Positions 8,535-18,034 of a DNA stretch of 64,000 bases are shown here, in pieces. The notes under the pieces were generated by a model. It was not told the origin of the DNA. It did no database searches and saw nothing but the letters and a program-made list of their open reading frames with translations. Within the stretch, counting starts at the first letter, position 1. The number at the start of each line of letters is the position of its first letter. The stretch comes from Litoreibacter albidus (lineage in GTDB: Bacteria > Pseudomonadota > Alphaproteobacteria > Rhodobacterales > Rhodobacteraceae). The DNA lies in NCBI RefSeq assembly GCF_900107015.1, contig NZ_FNOI01000001.1, positions 498,501 through 562,500 of the forward strand. Direction: 5' to 3'. The position numbers and the translations under genes are program-made.

Positions 8535-10769
8535 TTAAGCAAATTGCGAGCTTTTGGAGAGCGTGAATTTGCCGTTGTCCGTTTTGACGATCTTGCCCGT
8601 GCGCAATAGCGTGCCAAAGGCGCGCAGGCCATCTTCGCGCGATGGTGCATCGGGGCCGGAAATCTGCGCCAGTTTGCGCATCAACATCGGGCGGGTAAAG
8701 TGTTCTGCACCCTCAATGTCGATGTAATGCGCAGCGGCGGCTTCAAGCAGGTCAGGGAGTTCCAACGCGCCGTTCTTGGCGGCGTATTCGGCGAAGGTTA
8801 CCTGATCGTCTTCGTTGAACAGGTTGTCTTCTATTTCGAACTCTTCTTCCATTTCCTCTTGCAAGGCCAAGTTGCCACGGGTCACGCGGCGCGGACGCAC
8901 ATCGACACTGCCAGCGGTCGCCGCAACGGCTTCCTTTGGCGTCTCTGTGTGGTCGATGCGCTGCTCGCTGATCAAAACCAACGGTGACGGGCGGTCGGAA
9001 CGGCTGCTGCCCGCGACCGGACGGCCCGGGCGCACAACGCGGGCCAAGTCGTCACGGTATTGGTCTAGCTCTTCTTCTTCGCGTTTGTCAGCCGCAGCGG
9101 CGATCGTGCTATCGGCTTTGGTGGCGGCAACGGCTGCTTTGAGGTGCGCGATGGAGGCGCGGCGCACCGAGCTTTCATCGTTCTCAAGGCGGGAGCCGGT
9201 GGTCGTCATCAGGCGCTCAATCGCGTCGTCCTCGGCGGTAGCGGCCAAAGATTTACGCTTGCGCTCTTCTGCGCGCTCCACCTGTGCGGCGGCTTCGGTC
9301 TCGTCCGTCTGGGCCGCTGCAGTGTCGTCCATCAGCGATTTCAAAATGTCGTCGCTGTCGTCCGCATCGTTTGCCGGCACTTCAGCAGTTTCGGGCGTGG
9401 CCTCCTCGACAGGCGCATCTAGGGAAGAGCTAAGGCGGGACAAGATGTCATCGGAGTCATCGTCTTGCGCTGGTTCTTCTTCCGCGGTCGCAACATCTTC
9501 TGCTTCTGCCTCAGTGTCGTTGACCGACGACATCTCAAGTGTGTCTTCGATTTCAGCTTCAGCCACGGGTGTGGTTTCTGCCTCGACCTCGGCCAGTTCC
9601 GCCATCAGTTCCGCTTCCATCTCTGGCGGCAGTTGGGCTTCTCTTGCGGCTTGGGCGGCCTCCATGTCGGCGCGCGAAATCTTTTGTACGACAATACGGC
9701 GGCGCGGTTTTGTGCGCAGCGGGGAGACATCCTCGCCAGAGGCGGCGACTTCACTATCCTCTTCCACGTCAGAAGTGGCGTCACCAACAGTTTCTTCGGC
9801 TGCCGCTTCTTCGTCACCATCTTCGTCTGTTGCCACCTCTTCGGCAACAGGCGCTTCAGGGGCCGTGTCTTGGGCCTCCGGTTCGGCAGTGGCGTCTTCA
9901 GCCTCTGTCTCAACTGCGAACGGTGCGTCTTCTTCAGTCGCCTCAACAGGCGCGTCCTCGGCAACGAGGTCTTCCTCTGGCGCAGTTTCTGCCTCAGCCT
10001 CAACTTCGTCTGCGACGGTGTCTTCTACAGGCTCTTCGACGACTGGGTCTTCCGCAGCGGGTGGAGCTACGGCAGCTTCTTCTTCAATCTCGTCAGGGTC
10101 ATTCAGCCCTGCCATCACGGCGTCTAGCGTGCCGCCGTCTTCATCCTCAAAACCGGTGTCGATGGGCGTGTCGAACAGGGCGCTTGGTGCGATCTCCTCT
10201 GCATCATACGCGGTCTGGCCGAATTCGTCCGCGTGCTGATCCTCGTCAAAGGCAACCGGTGCCGCGTTTTCGCGGGCCACAACGGCACGGATACGTTGCA
10301 GTTTCTCGGCGACGGTATCCCCGCCGCGACCCTCGGACGAGGTGATCGTCGGTATTGCGGAGGCGCGCACTGGCGTTGGCTGCGGTTCCGCTGGCACATC
10401 TGCGACCGAGGACATGACATCGGCTTTCGGTTCCTGGCTCTGCTGTTCCGGAACGTCTGCGTTTGGCATCTCGACCGCCAAGGCAGGGGCCTCGGCTGCG
10501 ACCTGCGGGGTCGCTTCAGTCTGGCGCAGGATCACACCGTTCTCTGCCAACTCGGCAGCAACGCGGCGTTTGATCGTGCTTTCTGCAATCTTGTGCAGCA
10601 TTTCTGTATCTGGCGTCGGAGGCTCCGCGCCAAAGTAGCGGTCATCAGCCGCCAGATCGCGGAAGTACTCCGCAATTGCTTTCATCGTCGAGAACGGTTC
10701 GTCGAACCCCTCTAGCGTACATGAAAACGTCCCATATGAGACTGTTAGAATTTTACTATCACCAACCAC
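8535..10769 (-). CDS. Large acidic conserved protein of unknown function
   Basis: I do not recognise an enzyme here. The 744-residue product has a conserved N-terminal segment (about 1-75: SKILTVSYGTFSCTLEGFDE, then MKAIAEYFRDLAADDRYFGAEP). A very long Glu/Ala/Asp/Val-rich, low-complexity centre follows (about 90-560), then a conserved C-terminal segment (about 640-744) that resembles a small helical or winged-helix-like fold (FTRPMLMRKLAQISG, LRAFGTLLRTGKI). Related Rhodobacteraceae proteins are, as I recall, sometimes labelled CheA, but no histidine-kinase motif is visible. The start is GTG at 10769; the nearest purine-rich sequence is a loosely spaced ggggag. It is divergent from thiamine pyrophosphokinase. 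Confidence 0.8.
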   Translation of the reverse strand: MVGDSKILTVSYGTFSCTLEGFDEPFSTMKAIAEYFRDLAADDRYFGAEPPTPDTEMLHKIAESTIKRRVAAELAENGVILRQTEATPQVAAEAPALAVEMPNADVPEQQSQEPKADVMSSVADVPAEPQPTPVRASAIPTITSSEGRGGDTVAEKLQRIRAVVARENAAPVAFDEDQHADEFGQTAYDAEEIAPSALFDTPIDTGFEDEDGGTLDAVMAGLNDPDEIEEEAAVAPPAAEDPVVEEPVEDTVADEVEAEAETAPEEDLVAEDAPVEATEEDAPFAVETEAEDATAEPEAQDTAPEAPVAEEVATDEDGDEEAAAEETVGDATSDVEEDSEVAASGEDVSPLRTKPRRRIVVQKISRADMEAAQAAREAQLPPEMEAELMAELAEVEAETTPVAEAEIEDTLEMSSVNDTEAEAEDVATAEEEPAQDDDSDDILSRLSSSLDAPVEEATPETAEVPANDADDSDDILKSLMDDTAAAQTDETEAAAQVERAEERKRKSLAATAEDDAIERLMTTTGSRLENDESSVRRASIAHLKAAVAATKADSTIAAAADKREEEELDQYRDDLARVVRPGRPVAGSSRSDRPSPLVLISEQRIDHTETPKEAVAATAGSVDVRPRRVTRGNLALQEEMEEEFEIEDNLFNEDDQVTFAEYAAKNGALELPDLLEAAAAHYIDIEGAEHFTRPMLMRKLAQISGPDAPSREDGLRAFGTLLRTGKIVKTDNGKFTLSKSSQFA

Positions 10770-10910
10770 GGTAAACTCACTTTCTCCCCAACCACGTGGT
10801 TAAGGTACCATCCGGAATTTCCCGAACGAAAATGAAATCGACTGTTTTCCGACGAATTATACGTAGAAATCTTGCCGTTTGTTTCCAGTGTGTCCATTAA
10901 TACACGCACT

Positions 10911-11594
10911 ATGGCAGGAATTGTACACACCCCCTTATTTATGACACTTTTGGGTGGGGCTCCGACACATTTTAGACATGTAATTCAAGCGCTTAAGCTT
11001 GCACCGATTCTCGTTTGTGCGGATGGCGGCGCGGAATTGGCGGTCGAACATGACGTGCAGCCCGAAGCCGTGATCGGGGATATGGACAGTCTGAGTGCCG
11101 AAGCGCGGGAAAAACTGGATCCCGCCCGCATCCACCATATTGCAGAACAAGACAGCACCGATTTCGAGAAATGCCTACGCTCCGTGCAGACGCCAGCTAT
11201 CTTGGCCTACGGCTTTACTGGCGGACGTTTGGATCATCAGCTTGCGGCCTGCACGGCCCTTGTGCGCCATCCGGAGCAGCGCTGCATTTTAATGGGGGAG
11301 GAAGACCTGTGCTTTCTTGCCCCGCTGGACTTCGCGATTGATCTGCCCGTTGGCACACGCTTTTCGCTCTATCCAATGGGGAAGGTCTCTGGCGAAAGCG
11401 AGGGGCTGATGTACCCTATAGACGGGCTGACCATGTCACCTGCCACACGTGGGGGGACGTCGAATGAAGTCACGGGCCCTGTAAAGCTGCGTCTGGAAGC
11501 GCGGCTGATGCTGGTTCTTTTGCCAGTAGAGCATGTGGAGACGGTGCTGGATGCACTGGTGGGGCAGGGTGCTCAAGCGGCCCCGTCTGCGTGA
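10911..11594 (+). CDS. Thiamine pyrophosphokinase
   Basis: This enzyme transfers pyrophosphate from ATP to thiamine, making the cofactor thiamine diphosphate. The 227-residue product shows the family pattern: a DGGAELAVEHDVQPEAVIGDMDS block (about residues 38-60) that binds magnesium-nucleotide, a DSTDFEKCL motif (about 80), GFTGGRLDHQLA (about 103), and a C-terminal thiamine-binding beta domain with TRGGTSNEV. The ATG at 10911 is preferred. An in-frame TTG at 10872 would add 13 residues. No TPP riboswitch is visible upstream. It is the only thiamine gene in the window and stands alone, divergent from the acidic-protein gene. Confidence 0.88.
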   Translation: MAGIVHTPLFMTLLGGAPTHFRHVIQALKLAPILVCADGGAELAVEHDVQPEAVIGDMDSLSAEAREKLDPARIHHIAEQDSTDFEKCLRSVQTPAILAYGFTGGRLDHQLAACTALVRHPEQRCILMGEEDLCFLAPLDFAIDLPVGTRFSLYPMGKVSGESEGLMYPIDGLTMSPATRGGTSNEVTGPVKLRLEARLMLVLLPVEHVETVLDALVGQGAQAAPSA

Positions 11595-11710
11595 TCACGT
11601 CAGCGGTCGCAAGTTCGGCGCAGGCGCCGTGCAAATTTCACGCCTTTAAGTCTCGCCCCGCGCCATCTTAGCGCGTATAAGCGCCACGGACACCACTTGA
11701 GGACGCAACC

Positions 11711-12499
11711 ATGTCAGGCACGCTTTCCCCCATCGACAAAGCCAAATTCGTCGCAGCCAAGCGTGCGGTCGACTATGTAGAGGACGGCATGAAGGTCGGC
11801 CTTGGCACGGGCTCCACCGCCGCGTGGATGGTGAAGTGCTTGGGCGAGATGGTGCGCAACGACGGGTTGAAGATCACGGGCGTGGCCACCTCCAGCCGCA
11901 CCGCAGAGCTGGCGCAAAAAGTTGGCGTACCGATCGTGACCTTGGACGAAGCCAAATGGCTGGACCTGACCATCGACGGCACCGATGAATACGACCACAA
12001 CCTGAACCTGATCAAAGGCGGCGGGGCCGCGCTTTTGATGGAAAAGATCGTGGCGACCGCGTCGGACCAGATGATTGTGATCGCGGACCTGTCCAAGCAG
12101 GTGGAAACGCTTGGGGCGTTTCCACTGCCCGTGGAGGTCATCCCGTTCGGGTGGCAAACGACCAAGGCATTGATTGAGGAAACACTGGTCAACCTTGACG
12201 TGCTGGGCCGGAACACAACGTTGCGCATGAACGGCGCGACGCCCTGCATCACGGATGAGGGCAACTACATTCTTGATTTGCACCTGCGCCGCATCGGCAA
12301 CCCGCGCCAGCTGTCTTTGGTGATGAACCAGATCCCCGGTGTGGTGGAAAACGGGCTGTTTATTGATATCTGTGACGTGGTTGTGATTGGTAATGGCGAC
12401 GGGTCTGTGGAAGTCCGCGACATTAACAACGGGACCGTGGAGCATGAGCAGATAGATGTTCAGGAAACGGACAACCTGTTCGTAGACATCGCAGATTAA
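11711..12499 (+). CDS. rpiA: Ribose-5-phosphate isomerase A
   Basis: RpiA interconverts ribose-5-phosphate and ribulose-5-phosphate in the non-oxidative pentose phosphate pathway. The 262-residue product carries the substrate-binding GLGTGSTAAWM (about residue 31), the catalytic DGTDEYD (about 90), and IKGGGAALLMEKI (about 103) with the conserved lysine. Length is slightly above the bacterial norm of 220-235 because of a C-terminal extension (about 235-262). A gap of only 15 bases separates it from gor, so the two are probably one operon linking NADPH-related sugar metabolism and glutathione reduction. Confidence 0.96.
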   Translation: MSGTLSPIDKAKFVAAKRAVDYVEDGMKVGLGTGSTAAWMVKCLGEMVRNDGLKITGVATSSRTAELAQKVGVPIVTLDEAKWLDLTIDGTDEYDHNLNLIKGGGAALLMEKIVATASDQMIVIADLSKQVETLGAFPLPVEVIPFGWQTTKALIEETLVNLDVLGRNTTLRMNGATPCITDEGNYILDLHLRRIGNPRQLSLVMNQIPGVVENGLFIDICDVVVIGNGDGSVEVRDINNGTVEHEQIDVQETDNLFVDIAD

Positions 12500-12514
12500 G
12501 TAAGGACAGCAGGC

Positions 12515-13873
12515 ATGAAATTCGACTTCGATCTTTTCGTTATTGGTGGCGGCTCTGGCGGCGTGCGTGCTGCGCGCGTGGCCGCAGGTGGCGGTGCCAA
12601 GGTCGCACTGGCCGAGGAAAGCCGCTTGGGCGGCACATGCGTCATCCGTGGCTGCGTGCCGAAAAAGCTGATGGTGTTCGCATCCAGCTATCGCGACGCA
12701 ATGGCCGAGGCCGATGATTACGGCTGGGATGTCTCCATGGGGGACTTCGAGTGGCCCAAGTTCTCCAAACGGTTGAACTCTGAATTGGACCGTCTGGAAG
12801 GCGTCTATCAGAACATGCTGAAAAACTCTGGGGTGAAAACCTTCCTGACCCGCGCGACGGTCAAAGACGCGCATACGATCGTTCTGGCCGACGGCTCAGA
12901 GAAGACCGCCAAGCACATTCTGTTGGCAACGGGCGGTCGCCCCGTACGCCCCGACGAGGAATTCGACACAAGCTTGGCGATGGTGTCCGACGACATCTTC
13001 CACATGGATACGCTGCCGAAGTCGATGCTGATCGTGGGCGGCGGTTTCATCGCTTGCGAGTTCGCCTGCATCATGCACGGGCTCGGCGTTGACGTGACAC
13101 TGTTCTACCGCGGCGCGCAAATCTTGCGCGGCTTTGACGACGAGGCGCGCGGGCTGATTGCCGAGATGATGGCAGCACGCGGCATTGCGATCCACACGGG
13201 CACGAACATCCTTGATATGCAGAAATCGGACGGCGGGCTGATGGTCAAAGCCTCCAACGGGACGGAGACCGAATTCGAGAAGGTCCTCTACGCCACCGGT
13301 CGCTCCCCCAACACCGAAAGCTTGGGGCTGGACAATGTGGATGTTGAACTTGGCCGTCGCGGCGAGATCATCGTTGATGAATACAGCCAGACCGGCCAGC
13401 CTTCTATCTACGCGATTGGCGACGTCACTAACCGTGTGAACCTGACGCCTGTGGCCATCCGCGAGGGCATGGCATTTGTGGAGACCGTGTTTAACGGCAA
13501 CCCAACGCCAGTTGATCACGAGTTGATCCCCTATGCCGTCTTCACCCAGCCAGAGCTGGGCACCATCGGCATGACCGAGGAGGAAGCCCGCGAGGCTGGC
13601 CCGATCGACATCTACGCCACGTCGTTCAGGCCGATGCAGCAAGCCTTCGTCGGGCGCGAGGACCGCGTGTTGATGAAACTTGTCGTGTGCAAGAACACCG
13701 ACGTCGTGCTTGGGTGTCACATCGTGGCTCCAGCGGCGGGCGAGATGATCCAGATGGCGGGCATCGCGATTAAAATGAAAGCCACTAAGGCGCAATTTGA
13801 TCAGGTTTGCGCCGTGCATCCGACGATGTCGGAAGAATTGGTGACGATGAAAACACCTGTAAGAAGTGCTTGA
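12515..13873 (+). CDS. gor: Glutathione-disulfide reductase
   Basis: A cytoplasmic FAD enzyme that uses NADPH to reduce oxidised glutathione. The 452-residue product has the FAD dinucleotide fold GGGSGGVRAARVA (residues 11-23) and the redox-active pair C42 and C47 in GGTCVIRGCVPKK. It also has an NAD(P)H-binding GGGFIACEFA and the C-terminal HPTMSEELV with the catalytic His-Glu pair contributed across the dimer. The start at 12515 follows an aaggac site. The VPKK motif and length fit glutathione reductase rather than dihydrolipoamide dehydrogenase. rpiA is directly upstream. Confidence 0.95.
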   Translation: MKFDFDLFVIGGGSGGVRAARVAAGGGAKVALAEESRLGGTCVIRGCVPKKLMVFASSYRDAMAEADDYGWDVSMGDFEWPKFSKRLNSELDRLEGVYQNMLKNSGVKTFLTRATVKDAHTIVLADGSEKTAKHILLATGGRPVRPDEEFDTSLAMVSDDIFHMDTLPKSMLIVGGGFIACEFACIMHGLGVDVTLFYRGAQILRGFDDEARGLIAEMMAARGIAIHTGTNILDMQKSDGGLMVKASNGTETEFEKVLYATGRSPNTESLGLDNVDVELGRRGEIIVDEYSQTGQPSIYAIGDVTNRVNLTPVAIREGMAFVETVFNGNPTPVDHELIPYAVFTQPELGTIGMTEEEAREAGPIDIYATSFRPMQQAFVGREDRVLMKLVVCKNTDVVLGCHIVAPAAGEMIQMAGIAIKMKATKAQFDQVCAVHPTMSEELVTMKTPVRSA

Positions 13874-13945
13874 TTTTAGGGGGGTATAAACCCACCTAAG
13901 AGCCAAGTAATACATGAGACGAACTTATTAAGAGGATGATGCTGC

Positions 13946-15106
13946 ATGGCCGGTAACAATGGCGGACCTTGGGGCGGCGGTGGAAACCGCGGCGGAGGAG
14001 ACGATCGGAACGGATCTAACGGATCCGGCAACGGCGGCGGGGGCCGCAACACCGGTGGTGACAGCCCTCAGATCCCCGAGATCGACGAGCTGATGAAAAA
14101 AGGCCAAGAACAGCTGCGCGTGCTGATGGGCGGTCGCGGTGGCGGTTCCAACAACGGGTCCGGCGGTATGGGCTCTGGCGGCGGTTTCTCGAAAGGGACC
14201 TTTGGCCTTGTGGCGCTGGGTGCTGTGGCGATCTGGGTGTTCCAGTCATTCTACACCGTGAAGCCGGAAGAACAGTCGGTAGAGCTGTTCCTCGGCGAAT
14301 ACTCCTCCACTGGTGGGCCGGGCCTGAACTTTGCGCCGTGGCCTGTTGTGACGGCTGAAGTGCTGCCCGTAACACGCGAGCAAACCGAAGATATCGGTGT
14401 TGGCGGCGCGGGTGGCTTGATGCTGACCACGGACGAAAACATCGTCGACGTAGACTTCCAAGTCGTTTGGAATATCAACGATCCGGCGAAGTACCTGTTT
14501 AACTTGGCAGCCCCACGCGAAACCATCCGCGCGGTGTCCGAATCTGCGATGCGTGAAGTCATCGCGCGGTCGGAGTTGGCACCTATCCTGAACCGTGACC
14601 GTCAGGCCATTGCGGACACCACGCAACAGCTGATCCAAGATACCATGGACCAATACGATTCGGGCGTGAACATCGTGCGTCTCAACCTCGACAAGGCAGA
14701 CCCGCCGCGTGAGGTCATCGACAGCTTCCGCGAAGTGCAAGCCGCCGAGCAAAAGCGCGACACACTGCAGCGTCAAGCTGACGCCTACGCCAACCGCCAA
14801 CTGGCTGGTGCCCGTGGTCAGGCTGCGCAGCTTCTGGAGCAAGCCGAAGCTTACCGTGCGCAACAGGTGAACCAAGCCGAAGGTGAAGCCAGCCGGTTCA
14901 GCGCTATCCTTGAAGAATACAACAAAGCCCCTGAAGTGACGCGCAAGCGTCTGTGGCTCGAAACAGTCGAGCGGGTCTACGGCGGTGCCAATAAGATCAT
15001 CCTCGACAGTGCCTCCGAAGGCTCTGGCGGCGGGCAGGGCGTCGTTCAATATCTACCGCTAAATGAGCTGCTCCGCTCTGGCTCTAACTCTGGAGGGTCG
15101 AACTGA
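13946..15106 (+). CDS. hflK: FtsH protease modulator HflK
   Basis: HflK is a membrane SPFH (stomatin/prohibitin) protein. With HflC it forms a cage around the FtsH protease and tunes its access to membrane substrates. The 386-residue product has a Gly/Asn-rich cytoplasmic tail (residues 1-80, with three GGGG-type tracts), one membrane helix (about 84-102) and an SPFH domain (about 103-290). A coiled-coil rich in Ala/Gln/Glu follows (about 265-330), then a Gly/Ser tail. Start ATG at 13946 follows agagga. It overlaps hflC by one base. Confidence 0.95.
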   Translation: MAGNNGGPWGGGGNRGGGDDRNGSNGSGNGGGGRNTGGDSPQIPEIDELMKKGQEQLRVLMGGRGGGSNNGSGGMGSGGGFSKGTFGLVALGAVAIWVFQSFYTVKPEEQSVELFLGEYSSTGGPGLNFAPWPVVTAEVLPVTREQTEDIGVGGAGGLMLTTDENIVDVDFQVVWNINDPAKYLFNLAAPRETIRAVSESAMREVIARSELAPILNRDRQAIADTTQQLIQDTMDQYDSGVNIVRLNLDKADPPREVIDSFREVQAAEQKRDTLQRQADAYANRQLAGARGQAAQLLEQAEAYRAQQVNQAEGEASRFSAILEEYNKAPEVTRKRLWLETVERVYGGANKIILDSASEGSGGGQGVVQYLPLNELLRSGSNSGGSN

Positions 15107-15990
15107 TGACCAAAGGAACCATTTCATTGGTGGCCCTCGTGGGCATCATCTTCGTGATCTTGTCGTCGGTGTTCATAGTCGACGAACGTGAAAAAGCGCT
15201 GGTACTGCAATTCGGGCAGATCAAATCCGTGAAGCAGGATCCGGGCCTCGCCTTTAAACTGCCGTTCGTTCAGGAAGTGGTCAAATATGACGACCGCATC
15301 CTGTCGCTGGACACAGTCCCAACCGAAGTTACGCCATCCGATGACCGTCGCTTGGTCGTGGACGCCTTCGCGCGCTACCGCGTCAAAGACATCGTTCAAT
15401 TCCGCCAAGCTGTTGGTGTCGGGGGCCTTGCTGCCGCCGAGGACCGTTTGGAAGGCATCCTGAATCCCGTTATTCGTGAGGTCCTGGGCTCCGACGGTGT
15501 GACATCGAACACCATCCTGTCCGCAGACCGTGCGGCCCTGATGCAGCGCATCACCGCGCAGGCGCGTGCCAAAGCGCTGCCGCTGGGTCTCGAAGTTGTG
15601 GATGTGCGTTTGAAGCAGACCAACCTACCAGAGCAAAACCTTGACGCGACCTTCAGCCGTATGCGTGCGGAGCGGGAACGTGAAGCTGCGGACGAAATCG
15701 CTCGTGGTGAGGAGGCTGCGCTGCGTGTTCGTGCGCAAGCCGATCGGACCGTGGTGGAGCTGGTCTCGGAAGCCCAGAAAACCGCCGACGTCGCACGCGG
15801 TGAAGCAGACGCTTTGCGCAACGCGATCTTCGCGGAAGCCTACGGCGCGGACGAGGAATTCTTTGAATTCCGCCGCTCGCTGGACGCTTATGAGAAGGCG
15901 ATCAAAGGCAGTAACTCGACGTTGGTGATCAACCCTGACAACGCGTTCTTCGACTATCTGAAGTCGGATCAAGGCTCGGCAGCGAACTGA
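15106..15990 (+). CDS. hflC: FtsH protease modulator HflC
   Basis: This is the partner of HflK in the SPFH complex that regulates FtsH. The 294-residue product has an N-terminal membrane helix (about residues 6-24), the FIVDEREKALVLQFGQ motif common to HflC, an SPFH domain, and a long Ala/Glu/Arg-rich coiled coil (about 180-245). Its ATG overlaps the hflK TGA (TGATG at 15104-15108), and its own stop overlaps the next ATG the same way, so the three genes are translationally coupled. Confidence 0.95.
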   Translation: MTKGTISLVALVGIIFVILSSVFIVDEREKALVLQFGQIKSVKQDPGLAFKLPFVQEVVKYDDRILSLDTVPTEVTPSDDRRLVVDAFARYRVKDIVQFRQAVGVGGLAAAEDRLEGILNPVIREVLGSDGVTSNTILSADRAALMQRITAQARAKALPLGLEVVDVRLKQTNLPEQNLDATFSRMRAEREREAADEIARGEEAALRVRAQADRTVVELVSEAQKTADVARGEADALRNAIFAEAYGADEEFFEFRRSLDAYEKAIKGSNSTLVINPDNAFFDYLKSDQGSAAN

Positions 15991-16193
15991 TGTTGATGCA
16001 CATTGCACTGGCCGCAGGTCTTGTGCTCGTGGTTGAGGGGCTGGTGCTTGCACTGGCCCCTTCGCGTATGGAGGACATTGTGAAGGCGCTGGCCGATATC
16101 CCGCCAGACACGCGCCGCATGCTGGGGCTGGGCGCGCTTGCGCTTGGTGTTGTCCTTGTTTGGTTGGCCAAAGGGGCGTTCGCTGCTCCATAA
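15990..16193 (+). CDS. DUF2065 family small membrane protein
   Basis: A 67-residue protein with two predicted helices. The first is LAAGLVLVVEGLVLALAP (about 6-24); the second is GLGALALGVVLVWLA (about 46-61). They are separated by a short charged segment (SRMEDIVKALADIPPD). The pattern matches DUF2065, found directly after hflC in many proteobacteria. No biochemical role is established; position suggests an accessory of the HflKC-FtsH complex. It overlaps hflC by one base. About 240 bases without a gene follow before the protease gene; I see no clear structure in them beyond a likely promoter. Confidence 0.85.
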   Translation: MLMHIALAAGLVLVVEGLVLALAPSRMEDIVKALADIPPDTRRMLGLGALALGVVLVWLAKGAFAAP

Positions 16194-16435
16194 TTCGCAC
16201 CCGTCGGAAGGCCCCTTTGTTACGCCCAAAGGCGTGAATTCGCCGATCTTTTCTGCGCAATCCAAGCGGCCGTCTTGTACTTGTGTTTCACACCTCTCAC
16301 AGTGAGTTGAAGCATTACAACAGCACGGGTTCTTGATAACTTCGTGACCCGAGCACAAGTTGTATGCATGGCGCGGCCGGTCCGTTCTAGGTGGGGTGGC
16401 GCACTCAATGGCAGAATTCGCAGAGGAGCGGAGAC

Positions 16436-17899
16436 GTGAAAGCAGACATTCTCACTCAATCAGACAGGCAGACGGGGCCAATGCGCGCGATGAGCGCGCT
16501 CATGCTGGGCTTGGCACTGGTTCTGGCACAAGCCATTACCGCAAATGCCAAAATGCCCGACAGCTTCGCCGATTTGGCCGAAAAGGTCAGCCCAGCGGTC
16601 GTTAACATCACAACCTCCACAACTGTGGCCGGCGTCGACCAAGGCCCGCGCCCGATCGTTCCTGAAGGCTCCCCCTTAGAAGACTTCTTCAAGGATTTCC
16701 TCGACCGCCAAGGTGAAGGCCAGCGTCCACGCCGCTCCTCCGCGCTTGGTTCGGGCTTCGTGGTGTCTGAGGACGGCTATATCGTCACCAACAACCACGT
16801 GATCGATAAAGCTGACGAGATTGAGATCGAGTTTTTCTCCGGCGAAAAACTGGACGCCAAATTGATTGGCACAGATCCCAAAACCGATATTGCGCTGCTG
16901 AAGGTCGAAAGCGAGAAGCCGCTGCCGTTCGTTTCCTTCGGGGATAGCGACGCGGCCCGCGTGGGCGACTGGGTTGTAGCCGTGGGTAACCCACTGGGGC
17001 AGGGCTTTTCCGTGTCCGCTGGTATCGTGTCACAGCGCGGTCGCGCGCTGTCGGGCACCTATGACGATTTCATCCAAACCGATGCCGCGATCAACCGCGG
17101 CAACTCCGGTGGTCCCCTTTTCAACGTATCTGGCGACGTGATTGGCGTGAACACAGCCATTTTGTCCCCGTCGGGCGGCTCCATCGGGATTGGGTTCTCC
17201 ATGGCGTCCAACGTGGTCACAAAGGTTGTTGATCAACTGAAAGAGTTCGGTGAGACCCGTCGCGGCTGGCTTGGCGTACGTATTCAGGACGTCACCGAAG
17301 ATGTGGCCGAAGCACTGGAACTGGCAAGCGCCAAGGGCGCGTTGGTCACAGATGTGCCCGAAGGTCCGGGCAAGAAATCTGGCATTAAGGCTGGCGACGT
17401 GATCACCACATTTGACGGCAGCGAAGTCGAAGACACCCGCGAACTGGTTCGCCTTGTGGGCAACACCACTGTCGGCAAAGCTGTGCGTGTTGTTGTGATC
17501 CGCGACGGCAAGTCCGAAACGCTGAAAGTGACCTTGGGTCGCCGTGAGGAGGCAGAATCCTCCGCCGTTCCCGTGGCGCTCGATAAGGCCGACGTCGACG
17601 AGAGCGTTATCATGGGCATGACCGTGGCAGTGCTGAACGATGAACTGCGTGAGCAGCTTGGCTTGGACACCGCGCTGGAAGGCTTGGTCGTAAAGGACGT
17701 GGCCGAAGACAGCGATGCCTTTGAGAAGGGCCTGCGCTCCGGCGACTTGATTGTGGAAGCCGGCCAGCAAAAGATCGCATCGGTTGATGATCTGGAAGCA
17801 CGCATTGAGGAGGCGAAGGACGCAGGGCGCAAGTCGTTCCTGATGTTGATCCGCCGCGAGGGCGATCCACGCTTTGTGGCGCTTAGCCTCGAAGAATAA
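16436..17899 (+). CDS. Do-family periplasmic serine protease (DegP/DegQ type)
   Basis: A periplasmic quality-control protease and chaperone. Starting at the GTG at 16436, which has an excellent aggag site 7 bases upstream, the product is 487 residues. It has a signal peptide (about 17-38, ending ITANA) and a trypsin-like domain with His121 (TNNHVI), Asp151 (KTDIALL) and Ser224 (RGNSGGP). Two PDZ domains follow (about 270-365 and 390-480). The frame is open to 16391 upstream, but that ATG has no ribosome site. Its place after hflK-hflC-DUF2065 groups two envelope proteolysis systems. Assignment to DegP or DegQ is not possible from sequence alone. Confidence 0.92.
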   Translation: MKADILTQSDRQTGPMRAMSALMLGLALVLAQAITANAKMPDSFADLAEKVSPAVVNITTSTTVAGVDQGPRPIVPEGSPLEDFFKDFLDRQGEGQRPRRSSALGSGFVVSEDGYIVTNNHVIDKADEIEIEFFSGEKLDAKLIGTDPKTDIALLKVESEKPLPFVSFGDSDAARVGDWVVAVGNPLGQGFSVSAGIVSQRGRALSGTYDDFIQTDAAINRGNSGGPLFNVSGDVIGVNTAILSPSGGSIGIGFSMASNVVTKVVDQLKEFGETRRGWLGVRIQDVTEDVAEALELASAKGALVTDVPEGPGKKSGIKAGDVITTFDGSEVEDTRELVRLVGNTTVGKAVRVVVIRDGKSETLKVTLGRREEAESSAVPVALDKADVDESVIMGMTVAVLNDELREQLGLDTALEGLVVKDVAEDSDAFEKGLRSGDLIVEAGQQKIASVDDLEARIEEAKDAGRKSFLMLIRREGDPRFVALSLEE

Positions 17900-17921
17900 A
17901 CCGTCCATTTTGGATTTAGGG

Positions 17922-17949
17922 AAGGGCGCTCCGCTTGGGGCGCCCTTTT
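17922..17949 (+). terminator. Rho-independent terminator after the Do protease
   Basis: An 8-bp stem (aagggcgc at 17922-17929 with gcgccctt at 17940-17947) is followed by a T run (tttt). It starts 23 bases past the protease stop codon. This is a textbook intrinsic terminator, although the loop is ten bases. Confidence 0.8.
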
Positions 17950-18034
17950 CTATTGTGGCATATTGATCTGGCACAAGGCGCGAGATGCGTGCGGTTGATA
18001 GCAACAGGTCGTCAACAACGGGGAAGGGACGATC

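Noticed and set aside
9465-10127. 220-residue plus-strand frame rich in Phe, Cys and Arg
   Set aside because: Another shadow of the acidic gene (GAA and GAG codons read as TTC and CTC); not a plausible protein.
8815-10239. 474-residue plus-strand open frame rich in Ser/Ala
   Set aside because: It is antisense to the Glu/Ala-rich centre of the acidic protein; that codon pattern makes the other strand open by chance, and no domain is visible.
11714-12874. 386-residue minus-strand frame over rpiA and the start of gor
   Set aside because: Antisense to two clear genes in an unbroken operon; no recognisable motif.
16194-16435. Possible small RNA or heat-shock promoter before the Do protease
   Set aside because: A few promoter-like hexamers can be found, but none has matching spacing for sigma-70, RpoH or RpoE, so nothing is claimed.
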